Source: Carboxylicivirga caseinilyticus (GTDB taxonomy: Bacteria > Bacteroidota > Bacteroidia > Bacteroidales > Marinilabiliaceae). From it: a DNA stretch of 64,000 nucleotides. The stretch covers positions 1 to 64,000 of the forward strand of contig JAFMVE010000017.1 in NCBI GenBank assembly GCA_025499705.1, in the 5' to 3' direction. Positions 18,469 through 27,044 of the stretch are shown in pieces. The position numbers and the translations under genes are program-made. Below the pieces are notes generated by a model. It saw only the letters and a list, made by a program, of their open reading frames with translations. It ran no database searches and was not told where the DNA came from. Each line of letters opens with the position of its first letter. Within the stretch, counting starts at the first letter, position 1.

Positions 18469-20301
18469 ATGAAAAGAAAATCTTTACTTTTTAAAATGCT
18501 TTTTGCATTCATGCTTCTTTTAGGTTTTGGAAGTGTAAATATGATGGCACAAACATTGAAGCACTCTTATACATTTGATGGAAATGCAAATGATGCTGTT
18601 GGAAATGTAAACGGAACTGTTTCAGGTGGTGTATTCGAAAATGGAACATATATCATGTTTAACGGTGATGAATATATTGAGTTTGATGCTGCTGCGTTGG
18701 CCTTAAATACTTATGAAGCGATAACTGTAGAAACATATGTGAAAAGAGGAACAAATGGTGATAACGAATATAATGCTGTTTGGTCTTTTAATGGATATAG
18801 AGGAGGTAATGATTATTTATTGTCTATAGTTCGTGGTAGCAATTCATGTCAGACGGAAGTTAATGGTATGGGTGTTGCAGGTCCTGAGCCATTAAATGAC
18901 GAGATACATCACTATGTGTCAATTCTTACAAAAGAATCATTGAGCTTATACATTGATGGCGTTTTGGTTAATAAAAAAGCAACATCAGGTGATATGATTT
19001 CTACAATAGGTGCTCATCCTGAGTATCCTGCTACTGCATTTATCGGTAAAAGTACCTGGCCGGATGCAAGTTTCAAAGGAACATTATATGAGTGGAATAT
19101 TTATGAGGGAGTACTGGATGATGCAACAATTTATGATAATGCAAAAGATTTTGGTGTTGTAAGTAATTCTGCATTGTTGGAAAGTCTTACCATTACAAAT
19201 GGTTCATTATATCCAGCATTTAATCCTTCTACTACTGACTATGTTGCCATTTTGGATCCTGGAACAACTACTATGAATGTTACTGGAGTAGCATTTGAAG
19301 CTGAAGCAGGTGTTATAGGTAATGCAGACGTTGCTATAGATAGTGAAACAGGAAGTTATACTGTAACTGTTTTGAATGGTGATGATCTAACAGAGTATAC
19401 CATTAAATACATGGTTGATACAGAATTGACTTTAAAACACTCGTATGATTTTAATGAAGCATTTCTGGCAACAGATGTTGTGGGAGGTGTAAATGGTGAG
19501 ACTAGTGATTTTACTAATATTTTTGACGGTGCATGGCATGCTGATGGAACAAATGCAAATAAAATTGTTTTAGATCCTGAGCAAATTGCTATAAATACAT
19601 ATCCATCAATCACTTTTGAAGGGCATGTTACATTGGGAGAAAATCCTGGATATACCATATTATATTACTTTGGTGGTGACGGAAACAATAATGCTACTTT
19701 ATTGCGTTTAACTGATGGTTCAGGTGCTAGTGAAAGTTGGGCTCAAATTAGTTCTGCTGATAATAATGTTACTCATGTAGCTACTCCTGAGCCTGATGCT
19801 TTTACTGAACATCACTATGTGGTAGTTGTTACTTATGGATCTATTAAGTATTATTTAGATGGATATTTGGTTGGAGAGTCTCAAATTACAAGTCCTGATA
19901 ATTTCATATCAAATATTGGAACTGATGTTGCTTATTTAGGAGTTGGAACATGGAATGATCCATTGCTAAAAGCAGATGTAGATGAATTTAATATTTACAG
20001 TGGCGAAATGGATGCTGCAACTGTAAAAACAAGAGCAGAAGCATACGGAATAGCAACAGCTATCAGACCTGAAAAAGCCAACAATACAAAAGTATATCCT
20101 ACTATTTCATCAGGTGATTATACTGTTGAATTTACTGGTAAACCAGGCTTAATCAGTGTATATAACTTAGCAGGTAACTTAGTTAAAAAAGTTCAGCCAG
20201 CTGCAGCTAAGGGTTCATTCTCAATTGATCAACCAGGTATGTACATCGTAAAAGTACAAGGTGAAGGAGGAATGAAGACATTTAAAGTGATTAAAAAATA
20301 A
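18469..20301 (+). CDS. Secreted protein with two LamG domains, a cadherin-like domain and T9SS signal
   Basis: The 610-residue product has a signal peptide ending at MMAQ, a LamG-type beta-sandwich (about 28-222), a short cadherin-like beta-sandwich (about 232-316, LLESLTITNG to YTIKYMV), a second LamG domain (about 318-525) and a T9SS sorting domain (about 535-610, ending FKVIKK). Both LamG domains open with the same LKHSY pattern, so they likely arose by duplication. No catalytic domain is visible. It forms its own transcription unit with a promoter element and a terminator. It is probably a secreted glycan-binding protein; ligand unknown. Confidence 0.82.
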   Translation: MKRKSLLFKMLFAFMLLLGFGSVNMMAQTLKHSYTFDGNANDAVGNVNGTVSGGVFENGTYIMFNGDEYIEFDAAALALNTYEAITVETYVKRGTNGDNEYNAVWSFNGYRGGNDYLLSIVRGSNSCQTEVNGMGVAGPEPLNDEIHHYVSILTKESLSLYIDGVLVNKKATSGDMISTIGAHPEYPATAFIGKSTWPDASFKGTLYEWNIYEGVLDDATIYDNAKDFGVVSNSALLESLTITNGSLYPAFNPSTTDYVAILDPGTTTMNVTGVAFEAEAGVIGNADVAIDSETGSYTVTVLNGDDLTEYTIKYMVDTELTLKHSYDFNEAFLATDVVGGVNGETSDFTNIFDGAWHADGTNANKIVLDPEQIAINTYPSITFEGHVTLGENPGYTILYYFGGDGNNNATLLRLTDGSGASESWAQISSADNNVTHVATPEPDAFTEHHYVVVVTYGSIKYYLDGYLVGESQITSPDNFISNIGTDVAYLGVGTWNDPLLKADVDEFNIYSGEMDAATVKTRAEAYGIATAIRPEKANNTKVYPTISSGDYTVEFTGKPGLISVYNLAGNLVKKVQPAAAKGSFSIDQPGMYIVKVQGEGGMKTFKVIKK

Positions 20302-20323
20302 AACCTAGAAGTATTACAAAGAA

Positions 20324-20357
20324 AGAGGGACTGTTCAATTGGGCAGTCTCTTTTTTT
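20324..20357 (+). terminator. Rho-independent terminator
   Basis: Stem gagggactg paired with cagtctct (one G-U pair), followed by a run of T, 23 bases after the double-LamG gene. Confidence 0.85.
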
Positions 20358-20406
20358 GTTGTAATGTTTATAAACTCAATGGATCTGATAAGTTTGAAAT
20401 TTATGA

Positions 20407-20434
20407 TGAGTGAAAAGTATTCGTAAATTGTATT
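20407..20434 (+). promoter_or_regulatory. Predicted ECF-type promoter of the GH125 gene
   Basis: TGAGT (20407-20411), 16 bases, TTGTATT (20428-20434). The following bases (GAATACAGAGTT) closely resemble those after the site at 31928, so similarity extends into the likely start region. It is 57 bases before the ATG. Confidence 0.7.
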
Positions 20435-20491
20435 GAATACAGAGTTTGATTAGAGTTTATATTTATTGATTTTATATAAAAAATTATAAGC

Positions 20492-21925
20492 ATGACCAAT
20501 AGAAGAGATTTTCTTAAAAAAGGAGGTATTGCTGTTGCCGGTTTGGCTGTTGCCGGATCTGCAAGGGCTACTCTTTTCTTTGATAAATCATATGTTTCTA
20601 ACAGACCTGAAATGAGCAAAAGACATTTTGTTTCTTCGGCTGTAGAGAAGACAATTAAAAAAACAGTTAAAAATATAAAAGATCCGAAGCTTGCCTGGAT
20701 GTTTGAGAATTGTTTTCCCAACACACTTGATACAACGGTTGAGTATGGAATGAAAAATGGCAAACCCGATACTTTTGTCATTACGGGAGATATTCATGCT
20801 ATGTGGCTAAGGGATTCAACAGCTCAGGTATGGCCATATCTGCCATTGGCAAATCAGGATGATGAACTGAAATCACTTCTTGCTGGTGTTATTCATCGCC
20901 AAACGCAATGTGTTATTCTGGATCCTTATGCGAATGCTTTTAATAAAGATGAGCATGAAAAAGGTGAATGGATGACGGATAAAACGGATATGAAACCTGG
21001 TTTACATGAGCGTAAATGGGAAATTGATTCACTTTGTTATACCGTTCGTTTAGCCTATCATTACTGGAAAGTAACCGGTGATACCTCTGTTTTTGATGCG
21101 GATTGGCAAAAGGCTGCTGAATTAATTGTACAAACATTTAAAGAGCAACAACGAAAAAATGGCCTGGGTCCTTATCGTTTTGAACGTGAAACAACCCGAC
21201 AATTAGATACCTTGTCCAATGGAGGATTGGGCAGACCTTTAAAACCAGTTGGATTGATTAATTCTTCTTTTCGTCCATCTGATGATGCATCAACATATGG
21301 TTTCCTGATTCCTTCCAATCTGTTCGCTGTCACTTCATTGAATCAATTAGCAGAAATTAGTAATGTGGTAACAGGTAAATCTGCTTTTGCAAACACTTGT
21401 TTAGAATTGGCAAAAGAGGTAGATACTGCCATTAAAGAATATGCAATTGTTAGTCATCCAAAATACGGCAAAGTGTATGCTTTTGAAGTAGATGGTTATG
21501 GCAATGCAACGTTTATGGATGATGCCAACGTTCCAAGTTTACTGGCACTTCCGTATCTGGGTTGTGTAGATAAAAATGATCCGGTATATCTGAATACCCG
21601 TAAGCTTGTATGGAGTGAAGATAATCCTTATTTCTTCAAAGGAAAAGTAGCTGAAGGTATAGGTGGTCCGCATGTTGGTTATGATATGGTATGGCCTATG
21701 AGTATTATTATGAAGGCAATGACTAGTACGAATGATGCTGAAATACAGGCATGTGTTACTACTTTAAGAAATACTGATGCGGATACTGGTTTTATGCACG
21801 AAACTTTCCATAAGGATGATCCGTCTAATTTTTCCAGATCATGGTTTGCATGGGCTAATACCTTATTTGGTGAGTTAATTTTGAAGTTGGTTAACGAAGG
21901 TAAGCAGCATCTTTTAAAAATGTAA
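20492..21925 (+). CDS. GH125 exo-alpha-1,6-mannosidase with Tat-like signal
   Basis: GH125 enzymes remove alpha-1,6-linked mannose from non-reducing ends by an inverting mechanism. The 477-residue protein matches the family (formerly DUF1237) across its length: the GDIHAMWLRDSTAQVWPYLP segment (about 99-118), HERKWEIDSLCY, and the C-terminal MHETFHKDDP and FSRSWFAWAN segments. The N-terminus carries a twin-arginine signal (NRRDFLKK followed by a GIAVAGLAVAG hydrophobic stretch), implying folded export to the periplasm. It stands in its own promoter-terminator unit. In known alpha-mannan loci of Bacteroides this family works with GH76 and GH92, both present here. Confidence 0.94.
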   Translation: MTNRRDFLKKGGIAVAGLAVAGSARATLFFDKSYVSNRPEMSKRHFVSSAVEKTIKKTVKNIKDPKLAWMFENCFPNTLDTTVEYGMKNGKPDTFVITGDIHAMWLRDSTAQVWPYLPLANQDDELKSLLAGVIHRQTQCVILDPYANAFNKDEHEKGEWMTDKTDMKPGLHERKWEIDSLCYTVRLAYHYWKVTGDTSVFDADWQKAAELIVQTFKEQQRKNGLGPYRFERETTRQLDTLSNGGLGRPLKPVGLINSSFRPSDDASTYGFLIPSNLFAVTSLNQLAEISNVVTGKSAFANTCLELAKEVDTAIKEYAIVSHPKYGKVYAFEVDGYGNATFMDDANVPSLLALPYLGCVDKNDPVYLNTRKLVWSEDNPYFFKGKVAEGIGGPHVGYDMVWPMSIIMKAMTSTNDAEIQACVTTLRNTDADTGFMHETFHKDDPSNFSRSWFAWANTLFGELILKLVNEGKQHLLKM

Positions 21926-21948
21926 AGATATTGTTCTATAAAGTTATA

Positions 21949-21988
21949 AGAGGCTGTCTATTTTATTTTTTACGATAGCCTCTTTTTT
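21949..21988 (+). terminator. Rho-independent terminator after GH125
   Basis: Stem gaggctgtc paired with gatagcctc (one G-U), followed by six T residues, shortly after the stop at 21925. Confidence 0.85.
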
Positions 21989-22513
21989 ATTGTCTCAATT
22001 TGCAATTAATATTTTGCATATTGATATATCTAATAATATTGATTAAGAGTTATTTATAGATAACTTAATTTAACACTTAAGTTATAACAGACTATCAGCT
22101 ATTAGAATTTTTCTTTCGCTTTTATTTTTATTTAAAATGTATAAGTGTCAACTATACAGTAGTATAGGTGTATGTCTTTTAGAATCTTTTATTAATTGTT
22201 AAAAAAAGATAAAGTTCGATGAGTAGTATTAAAAGACTGGTTGTATTAGAGTGTGAAAGGACTCTGTATTCTTTGTCTTTTTAGTCATTTACTGGATCGA
22301 GGGAAGTAATGACAAGACACTGGGATCAGAAGTAAAATCAAATAGAAGTTAAAATATGAAGGTGTTCAATTTAGAGATACTTATTAATCAGGATAATTAG
22401 GAAAAAGGATTATTGGTATTGATTAATTGGTTATTAAGTGTTTTTGAATTCGTAATGCCAGGATAAGTAACTATGAAAAAGAATCAGTCTAATTTATTTT
22501 TAAAGTATTAAAA
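21989..22513. other. Long intergenic region and leader before the second SusC/D operon
   Basis: This 525-base AT-rich stretch holds the promoter-like site at 22220-22247 and then a 266-base predicted leader. The leader contains a small hairpin (agagt, loop, actct at about 22247-22264) and a possible 12-codon frame (22473-22511, MKKNQSNLFLKY) that ends two bases before the next ATG. No known riboswitch pattern is recognised. Confidence 0.5.
22220..22247 (+). promoter_or_regulatory. Predicted ECF-type promoter of the TIG-NHL/SusC/SusD operon
   Basis: TGAGT (22220-22224), 16 bases, TTGTATT (22241-22247). Unlike most other copies it is far from the start codon (266 bases), which implies a long untranslated leader. 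Confidence 0.65.
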
Positions 22514-23938
22514 ATGAAAAAATTATTTACACGAGGTCACAAAATTTTCTACTGGATGTTAGTGACATTAACATTTTCATTTGTCAGTTGTGAGGATGAT
22601 ACAATTGAGAAAACAGAAAAAGCTTATGATCCTACACAACCAGTGACAATTACAGATTTTACGCCTAAATCAGGTGGAGCGAATGAGCAAATGATTATTT
22701 ATGGAAGCAATTTTGGTAGTGATGCTGACATAATTCATTTGACAATTGGAGGTGAAGAAGCTAAAGTAATTGGGGTGAAAGATAAAATCATTTATTGTTT
22801 AATTCCCAGACAAGCTGACGAAGGAACACTTGAAATTCAGGTAGGTGAAGGGGATAATGTTTCAGCAGTAGCCACAATAGATGAGAAATTGCAATATATT
22901 AAAAGAACTCTTGTGTCTACCCTTTGCGGGGAGGTTAATGACGATGGTGAATATGAAACAAAAGATGGAACTTTCGATGATTGTGGAGGTTTCTTTAATC
23001 CAAGCTGGTTTACTTTTGATCCTCAAAATCCTAATTTACTTTACATGACTCAGGATGGTGTTGCTGGAGGAGATGTGCGTTTACTAGACTTGGATGCAGA
23101 AACAGTTTCAACACCGATTACCAGAGCAATGGGCAACTGGGGAAGGATGAGAACAATTGATTTTACCCTCGATGGAGAATATATGATCATTTCTAACGAC
23201 CAGGGAAATGAAGATGGTATTAGTACATCCATTCTATCCAGAGCTAATTATTTCCAGGATCCTCAGATATTAACTTCATATAAGCAATGTAACGGCTCAG
23301 CTATTCATCCTGTAAATGGAGAATTGTATTTTAACAGCTATGAGAAAGGACAATTTTTCCGTTTTGATCTGGATCAATATTTTTCAAGAGGATTGGATGT
23401 TAAAGCCTATGAAGAGTTGTTTAAGATACAGGATAACGCATGGGAATTTAATATTCGTATACACCCAAGTGGTGAGTATGCTTATATAGTAGTAATTAAT
23501 CAACACTACATTCTCAAATCTGATTACAATTGGGAAACGAAGAAATTTACCTCTCCTTATGTAGTATGTGGAGAAGCCCGAAGTGCAGCCTGGGTTGATG
23601 GAGCAGGAACCAGTGCTCGATTAAATACTCCTTATCAAGGTGTTTTTGTTAAAAATGAAGATTACGTAGCACAAGGAAAGGCTGATGTTTATGATTTCTA
23701 CTTTACAGAGAGAGGTAATCATGATATCCGGATTTTAACACCTGAAGGTAAAGTAACAACATATGCCGGAAGAGGAAGTGAAAATGTTAACTCTGATCCA
23801 TTCGGATACATTGACGGAGGCCTGAGAGATGAAGCTCGCTTTAATGGACCTGAAGCACTGGCCTATGATGAGGAGAATAAGGTTTTTTATATTGGTGATT
23901 GCCAAAATCACGTAATTCGTACCATAGTTGTTGATTAA
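22514..23938 (+). CDS. IPT/TIG and NHL-repeat surface lipoprotein
   Basis: The 474-residue lipoprotein (lipobox FVSC, Cys26) has an IPT/TIG immunoglobulin-like domain (about 42-125, beginning VTITDFTPKSGG and containing IIYGSNFG) followed by a beta-propeller of NHL-type repeats (about 135-474). The last repeats are the clearest: DGAGTSARLNTPYQGV and GDCQNHVIRTI. Such TIG-propeller lipoproteins occur next to SusC/D pairs in Bacteroidota loci and are taken to be surface glycan-binding proteins. It precedes the SusC gene by 23 bases, so it is co-transcribed. The bound sugar is unknown. Confidence 0.85.
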   Translation: MKKLFTRGHKIFYWMLVTLTFSFVSCEDDTIEKTEKAYDPTQPVTITDFTPKSGGANEQMIIYGSNFGSDADIIHLTIGGEEAKVIGVKDKIIYCLIPRQADEGTLEIQVGEGDNVSAVATIDEKLQYIKRTLVSTLCGEVNDDGEYETKDGTFDDCGGFFNPSWFTFDPQNPNLLYMTQDGVAGGDVRLLDLDAETVSTPITRAMGNWGRMRTIDFTLDGEYMIISNDQGNEDGISTSILSRANYFQDPQILTSYKQCNGSAIHPVNGELYFNSYEKGQFFRFDLDQYFSRGLDVKAYEELFKIQDNAWEFNIRIHPSGEYAYIVVINQHYILKSDYNWETKKFTSPYVVCGEARSAAWVDGAGTSARLNTPYQGVFVKNEDYVAQGKADVYDFYFTERGNHDIRILTPEGKVTTYAGRGSENVNSDPFGYIDGGLRDEARFNGPEALAYDEENKVFYIGDCQNHVIRTIVVD

Positions 23939-23961
23939 TTAATACCCTAAACACGAAATAC

Positions 23962-26900
23962 ATGAAGAATTTATTATATACAATTATTCTTGTGTTATGC
24001 TTTACAAGTAATGCATTAGCCCAGGAAAAAGTTGTAGTAACAGGAAATGTAAAAGATGCCAATAATGAACCTTTGGTTGGTGTAAATATAATTATTAGTG
24101 ATATGCCCGGTTTGGGAACCATTACTGATATAGACGGAAATTTTAAAATTTCTATGGAACCATATCACAAATTAGTTTTTTCATTTATTGGATTTGATAA
24201 TCAGGAAATACTGATAAAGGAGCAACGTGTTGTCAATGTTGTGATGCAAGAATCAGCAGCAAGTAAATTGGATGAGGTTGTCATAACAGGAACAGGAGCT
24301 AAAAAGAAAGTAACTGTAACGGGTGCTATTACCACTGTTAAGCTTGAAGAAATGAAAGCCAATCCAACTTCCAGTATTGTAAATAGTCTGGCAGGTAATG
24401 TGGCCGGGGTAATGACAATGCAAACTTCAGGACAACCGGGTAGAAATGTATCCGAATTCTGGATTCGTGGTATTTCTACTTTTGGTGCAGGAACAGGAGC
24501 TTATGTGTTAGTTGATGGATTTGAACGTGATCTTAACGATATTAATATTGAAGATATTGAATCGTTTTCTGTATTAAAGGATGCTTCTGCAACTGCCATT
24601 TATGGATCAAAAGGTGCAAATGGTGTTATTTTAATTACAACCAAACACGGTAAAGCCGGTAAGGTTCATATTAGTGCAAAAGTTGAAAGTACTTATAATA
24701 CCCGAACAATTACTCCTGAATTTGTAGACGGAAATACATATGCAAATTTGCTTAATGAGGCTCGTGTTACCCGAAATCTTATACCTAAGTATTCGAACGA
24801 AGAGTTAGAGATTATAAAATATGGACTTGATCCGGATCTATATCCAAACGTAGATTGGTGGGATAAAGTATTAAAAGACGGAGCCTTTAACCATCGTGCT
24901 AATATTAATATTAGTGGAGGTAGCAACAAAGCACGTTATTTTGTGTCTGCCAGCTATGTTGAAGAGCAGGGTATGTATAAAACAGATCAAGCCATAAAAA
25001 AGGAATATGATACAAACGCTAATTACAAACGATGGAATTATCGTTTAAATACAGATATTGATGTAACAGAAACTACACTTCTTAAAGTAGGTGTTTCAGG
25101 ATCTTTGGCCAAGGTAAATACTCCTGGTTTAGGTGGTGATCTTTGGGGCGAATTATTTGGATATACTCCATTACTTTCTCCAGTAGAATATTCCGATGGT
25201 CGTGTACCTGCATATGGTACAGGAAATCAGACCAACCCATGGGTATCAGCTACGCAAACTGGTTTTAATGAGGAATGGTTTAATAATATACAGACGAACA
25301 TTACACTTGAACAAAAACTTGATTTCATAACTAAAGGACTTCATTTTAGAGGTATGTTTGGTTATGATACTAATAACAGTAATAACATTGACCGTCGTAA
25401 GTGGCCTGAGCAATGGTATGCTGAAAGAAGGGATGCGAATGGTGACTTAGATTATAAAAGAATCTCAGAAGCCAGTGTGATGACACAGTCAAGTGGTTCA
25501 TCGGGTAACAGAAGAGAATTCCTTGACTTAACAATGAAATATGATCGAGCTTTTAATAACCATCATGTAGGAGGAACTTTTAGATATACGCAGGATGCTT
25601 TCATTAATACGCAAGGGTTAGGAGAGGATCTTAAAAGTGGTGTAGCCCGAAGGAATCAAGGTTTAGCAGGTCAGTTGACTTATAATTGGAGTTTACGCTA
25701 TTTCCTTGACCTGAACTTCGGTTATAACGGTTCTGAAAATTTTGCACCAGGGCATCAGTTTGGTTTTTTTCCAGCTTTCTCAGTCGGTTGGAATATTGCA
25801 GAGGAATCATTTGTGAAAAACAATCTTCCTTGGGTAAACATGTTTAAGGTTCGTTACTCTTATGGAAAAATTGGTAATGATAATCTTGGAGATAACCGAT
25901 TTCCATACTTGTACTCGATCAGTTTAGAAGGAGGCGGTTACCAGTGGGCTGAATATGGTAATGATAAGTCTTATGCTGGTGCTTATTACTCACAGGTGGC
26001 TTCTCCGTATGTTAGTTGGGAGATAGCGACTAAGAAGGATTTAGGTTTAGATTTTTCTTTATTTGATGATAAATTATCAGCAAACGTTGACTACTTTGAG
26101 GAGAGACGTGATGGTATCTATATGGCTAGGAACTTTTTGCCCGACATGGTAGGTTTGGAAAGTACGCCTAGTGCTAACGTTGGTATCGTAGAAACAAAAG
26201 GATTTGATGGTCGCTTTGACTTTAAGCATAAAGTTGGCGATGTTGAATTAACTGTTAGGGGTACTATTACCTATAGTAAAAACGAGATATTGGAAAAAGA
26301 TGAGGAAAACACTATTTATCCTTATCAGCTGGAAGAAGGTTACAGGGTTAATCAAAACAAAGGATTGATTGCATTGGGTTTATTTAAGGATTATGATGAT
26401 ATTAGAAATAGTCCTACTCAAACCTTTGGTGTTTATCAACCCGGTGATATTAAATATAAGGATGTAAATGGAGATGGAGTCATTAACGATGATGATATTG
26501 TTGCCATTGGATCTACTACAACACCCAATTTAATTTATGGTATGGGTACCACTGCACGTTGGAAGAATCTGGATGTGAATGTACATTTCCAGGGAGCAGG
26601 AAAAAGTACATTCCCTATTTATGGTAAAACAGTTTATGCTTTTAGTGAACAATTGTGGGGGAATGTATTGGCTGGTTTAGTTAATGAAGATCGTTGGATT
26701 TCTGCTGATATTTCTGGTGATCCTTCAACTGAGAATCCAAATGCATCTTATCCAAGATTGAGTTATGGAGGTAATAGCAATAATTACCGTAATTCTACAT
26801 ATTGGTTACGTGATGGATCGTATCTACGTCTTAAAACGGTTGATCTTGGTTTTACAATACCAAAACGAATTGTTAACAAATTTCATCTGGATAATGTACG

Positions 26901-27033
26901 TATTTCATTGGTGGGTACAAATCTACTGACATGGTCTAAATTTAAATTGTGGGATCCGGAGATGGGTAGTCCACGAGGAGAGAAATATCCTCCTTCCAGA
27001 TCAATTACTTTTGGATTAAGCCTAAATTTATAA
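23962..27033 (+). CDS. SusC-like TonB-dependent receptor (second pair)
   Basis: The 1023-residue outer-membrane transporter has a signal peptide ending LAQ, a CarboxypepD_reg-like domain (about 24-105), a plug (about 110-225, with SVLKDASATAIYGSKGANGVI) and a full barrel ending in GLSLNL. It has no STN domain, so it should import sugars without signalling to FecR. It is preceded by the TIG-NHL gene and followed after 11 bases by its SusD partner. It is a complete, normal-length member of the family. Confidence 0.95.
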   Translation: MKNLLYTIILVLCFTSNALAQEKVVVTGNVKDANNEPLVGVNIIISDMPGLGTITDIDGNFKISMEPYHKLVFSFIGFDNQEILIKEQRVVNVVMQESAASKLDEVVITGTGAKKKVTVTGAITTVKLEEMKANPTSSIVNSLAGNVAGVMTMQTSGQPGRNVSEFWIRGISTFGAGTGAYVLVDGFERDLNDINIEDIESFSVLKDASATAIYGSKGANGVILITTKHGKAGKVHISAKVESTYNTRTITPEFVDGNTYANLLNEARVTRNLIPKYSNEELEIIKYGLDPDLYPNVDWWDKVLKDGAFNHRANINISGGSNKARYFVSASYVEEQGMYKTDQAIKKEYDTNANYKRWNYRLNTDIDVTETTLLKVGVSGSLAKVNTPGLGGDLWGELFGYTPLLSPVEYSDGRVPAYGTGNQTNPWVSATQTGFNEEWFNNIQTNITLEQKLDFITKGLHFRGMFGYDTNNSNNIDRRKWPEQWYAERRDANGDLDYKRISEASVMTQSSGSSGNRREFLDLTMKYDRAFNNHHVGGTFRYTQDAFINTQGLGEDLKSGVARRNQGLAGQLTYNWSLRYFLDLNFGYNGSENFAPGHQFGFFPAFSVGWNIAEESFVKNNLPWVNMFKVRYSYGKIGNDNLGDNRFPYLYSISLEGGGYQWAEYGNDKSYAGAYYSQVASPYVSWEIATKKDLGLDFSLFDDKLSANVDYFEERRDGIYMARNFLPDMVGLESTPSANVGIVETKGFDGRFDFKHKVGDVELTVRGTITYSKNEILEKDEENTIYPYQLEEGYRVNQNKGLIALGLFKDYDDIRNSPTQTFGVYQPGDIKYKDVNGDGVINDDDIVAIGSTTTPNLIYGMGTTARWKNLDVNVHFQGAGKSTFPIYGKTVYAFSEQLWGNVLAGLVNEDRWISADISGDPSTENPNASYPRLSYGGNSNNYRNSTYWLRDGSYLRLKTVDLGFTIPKRIVNKFHLDNVRISLVGTNLLTWSKFKLWDPEMGSPRGEKYPPSRSITFGLSLNL

Positions 27034-27044
27034 TACTTATAGCG

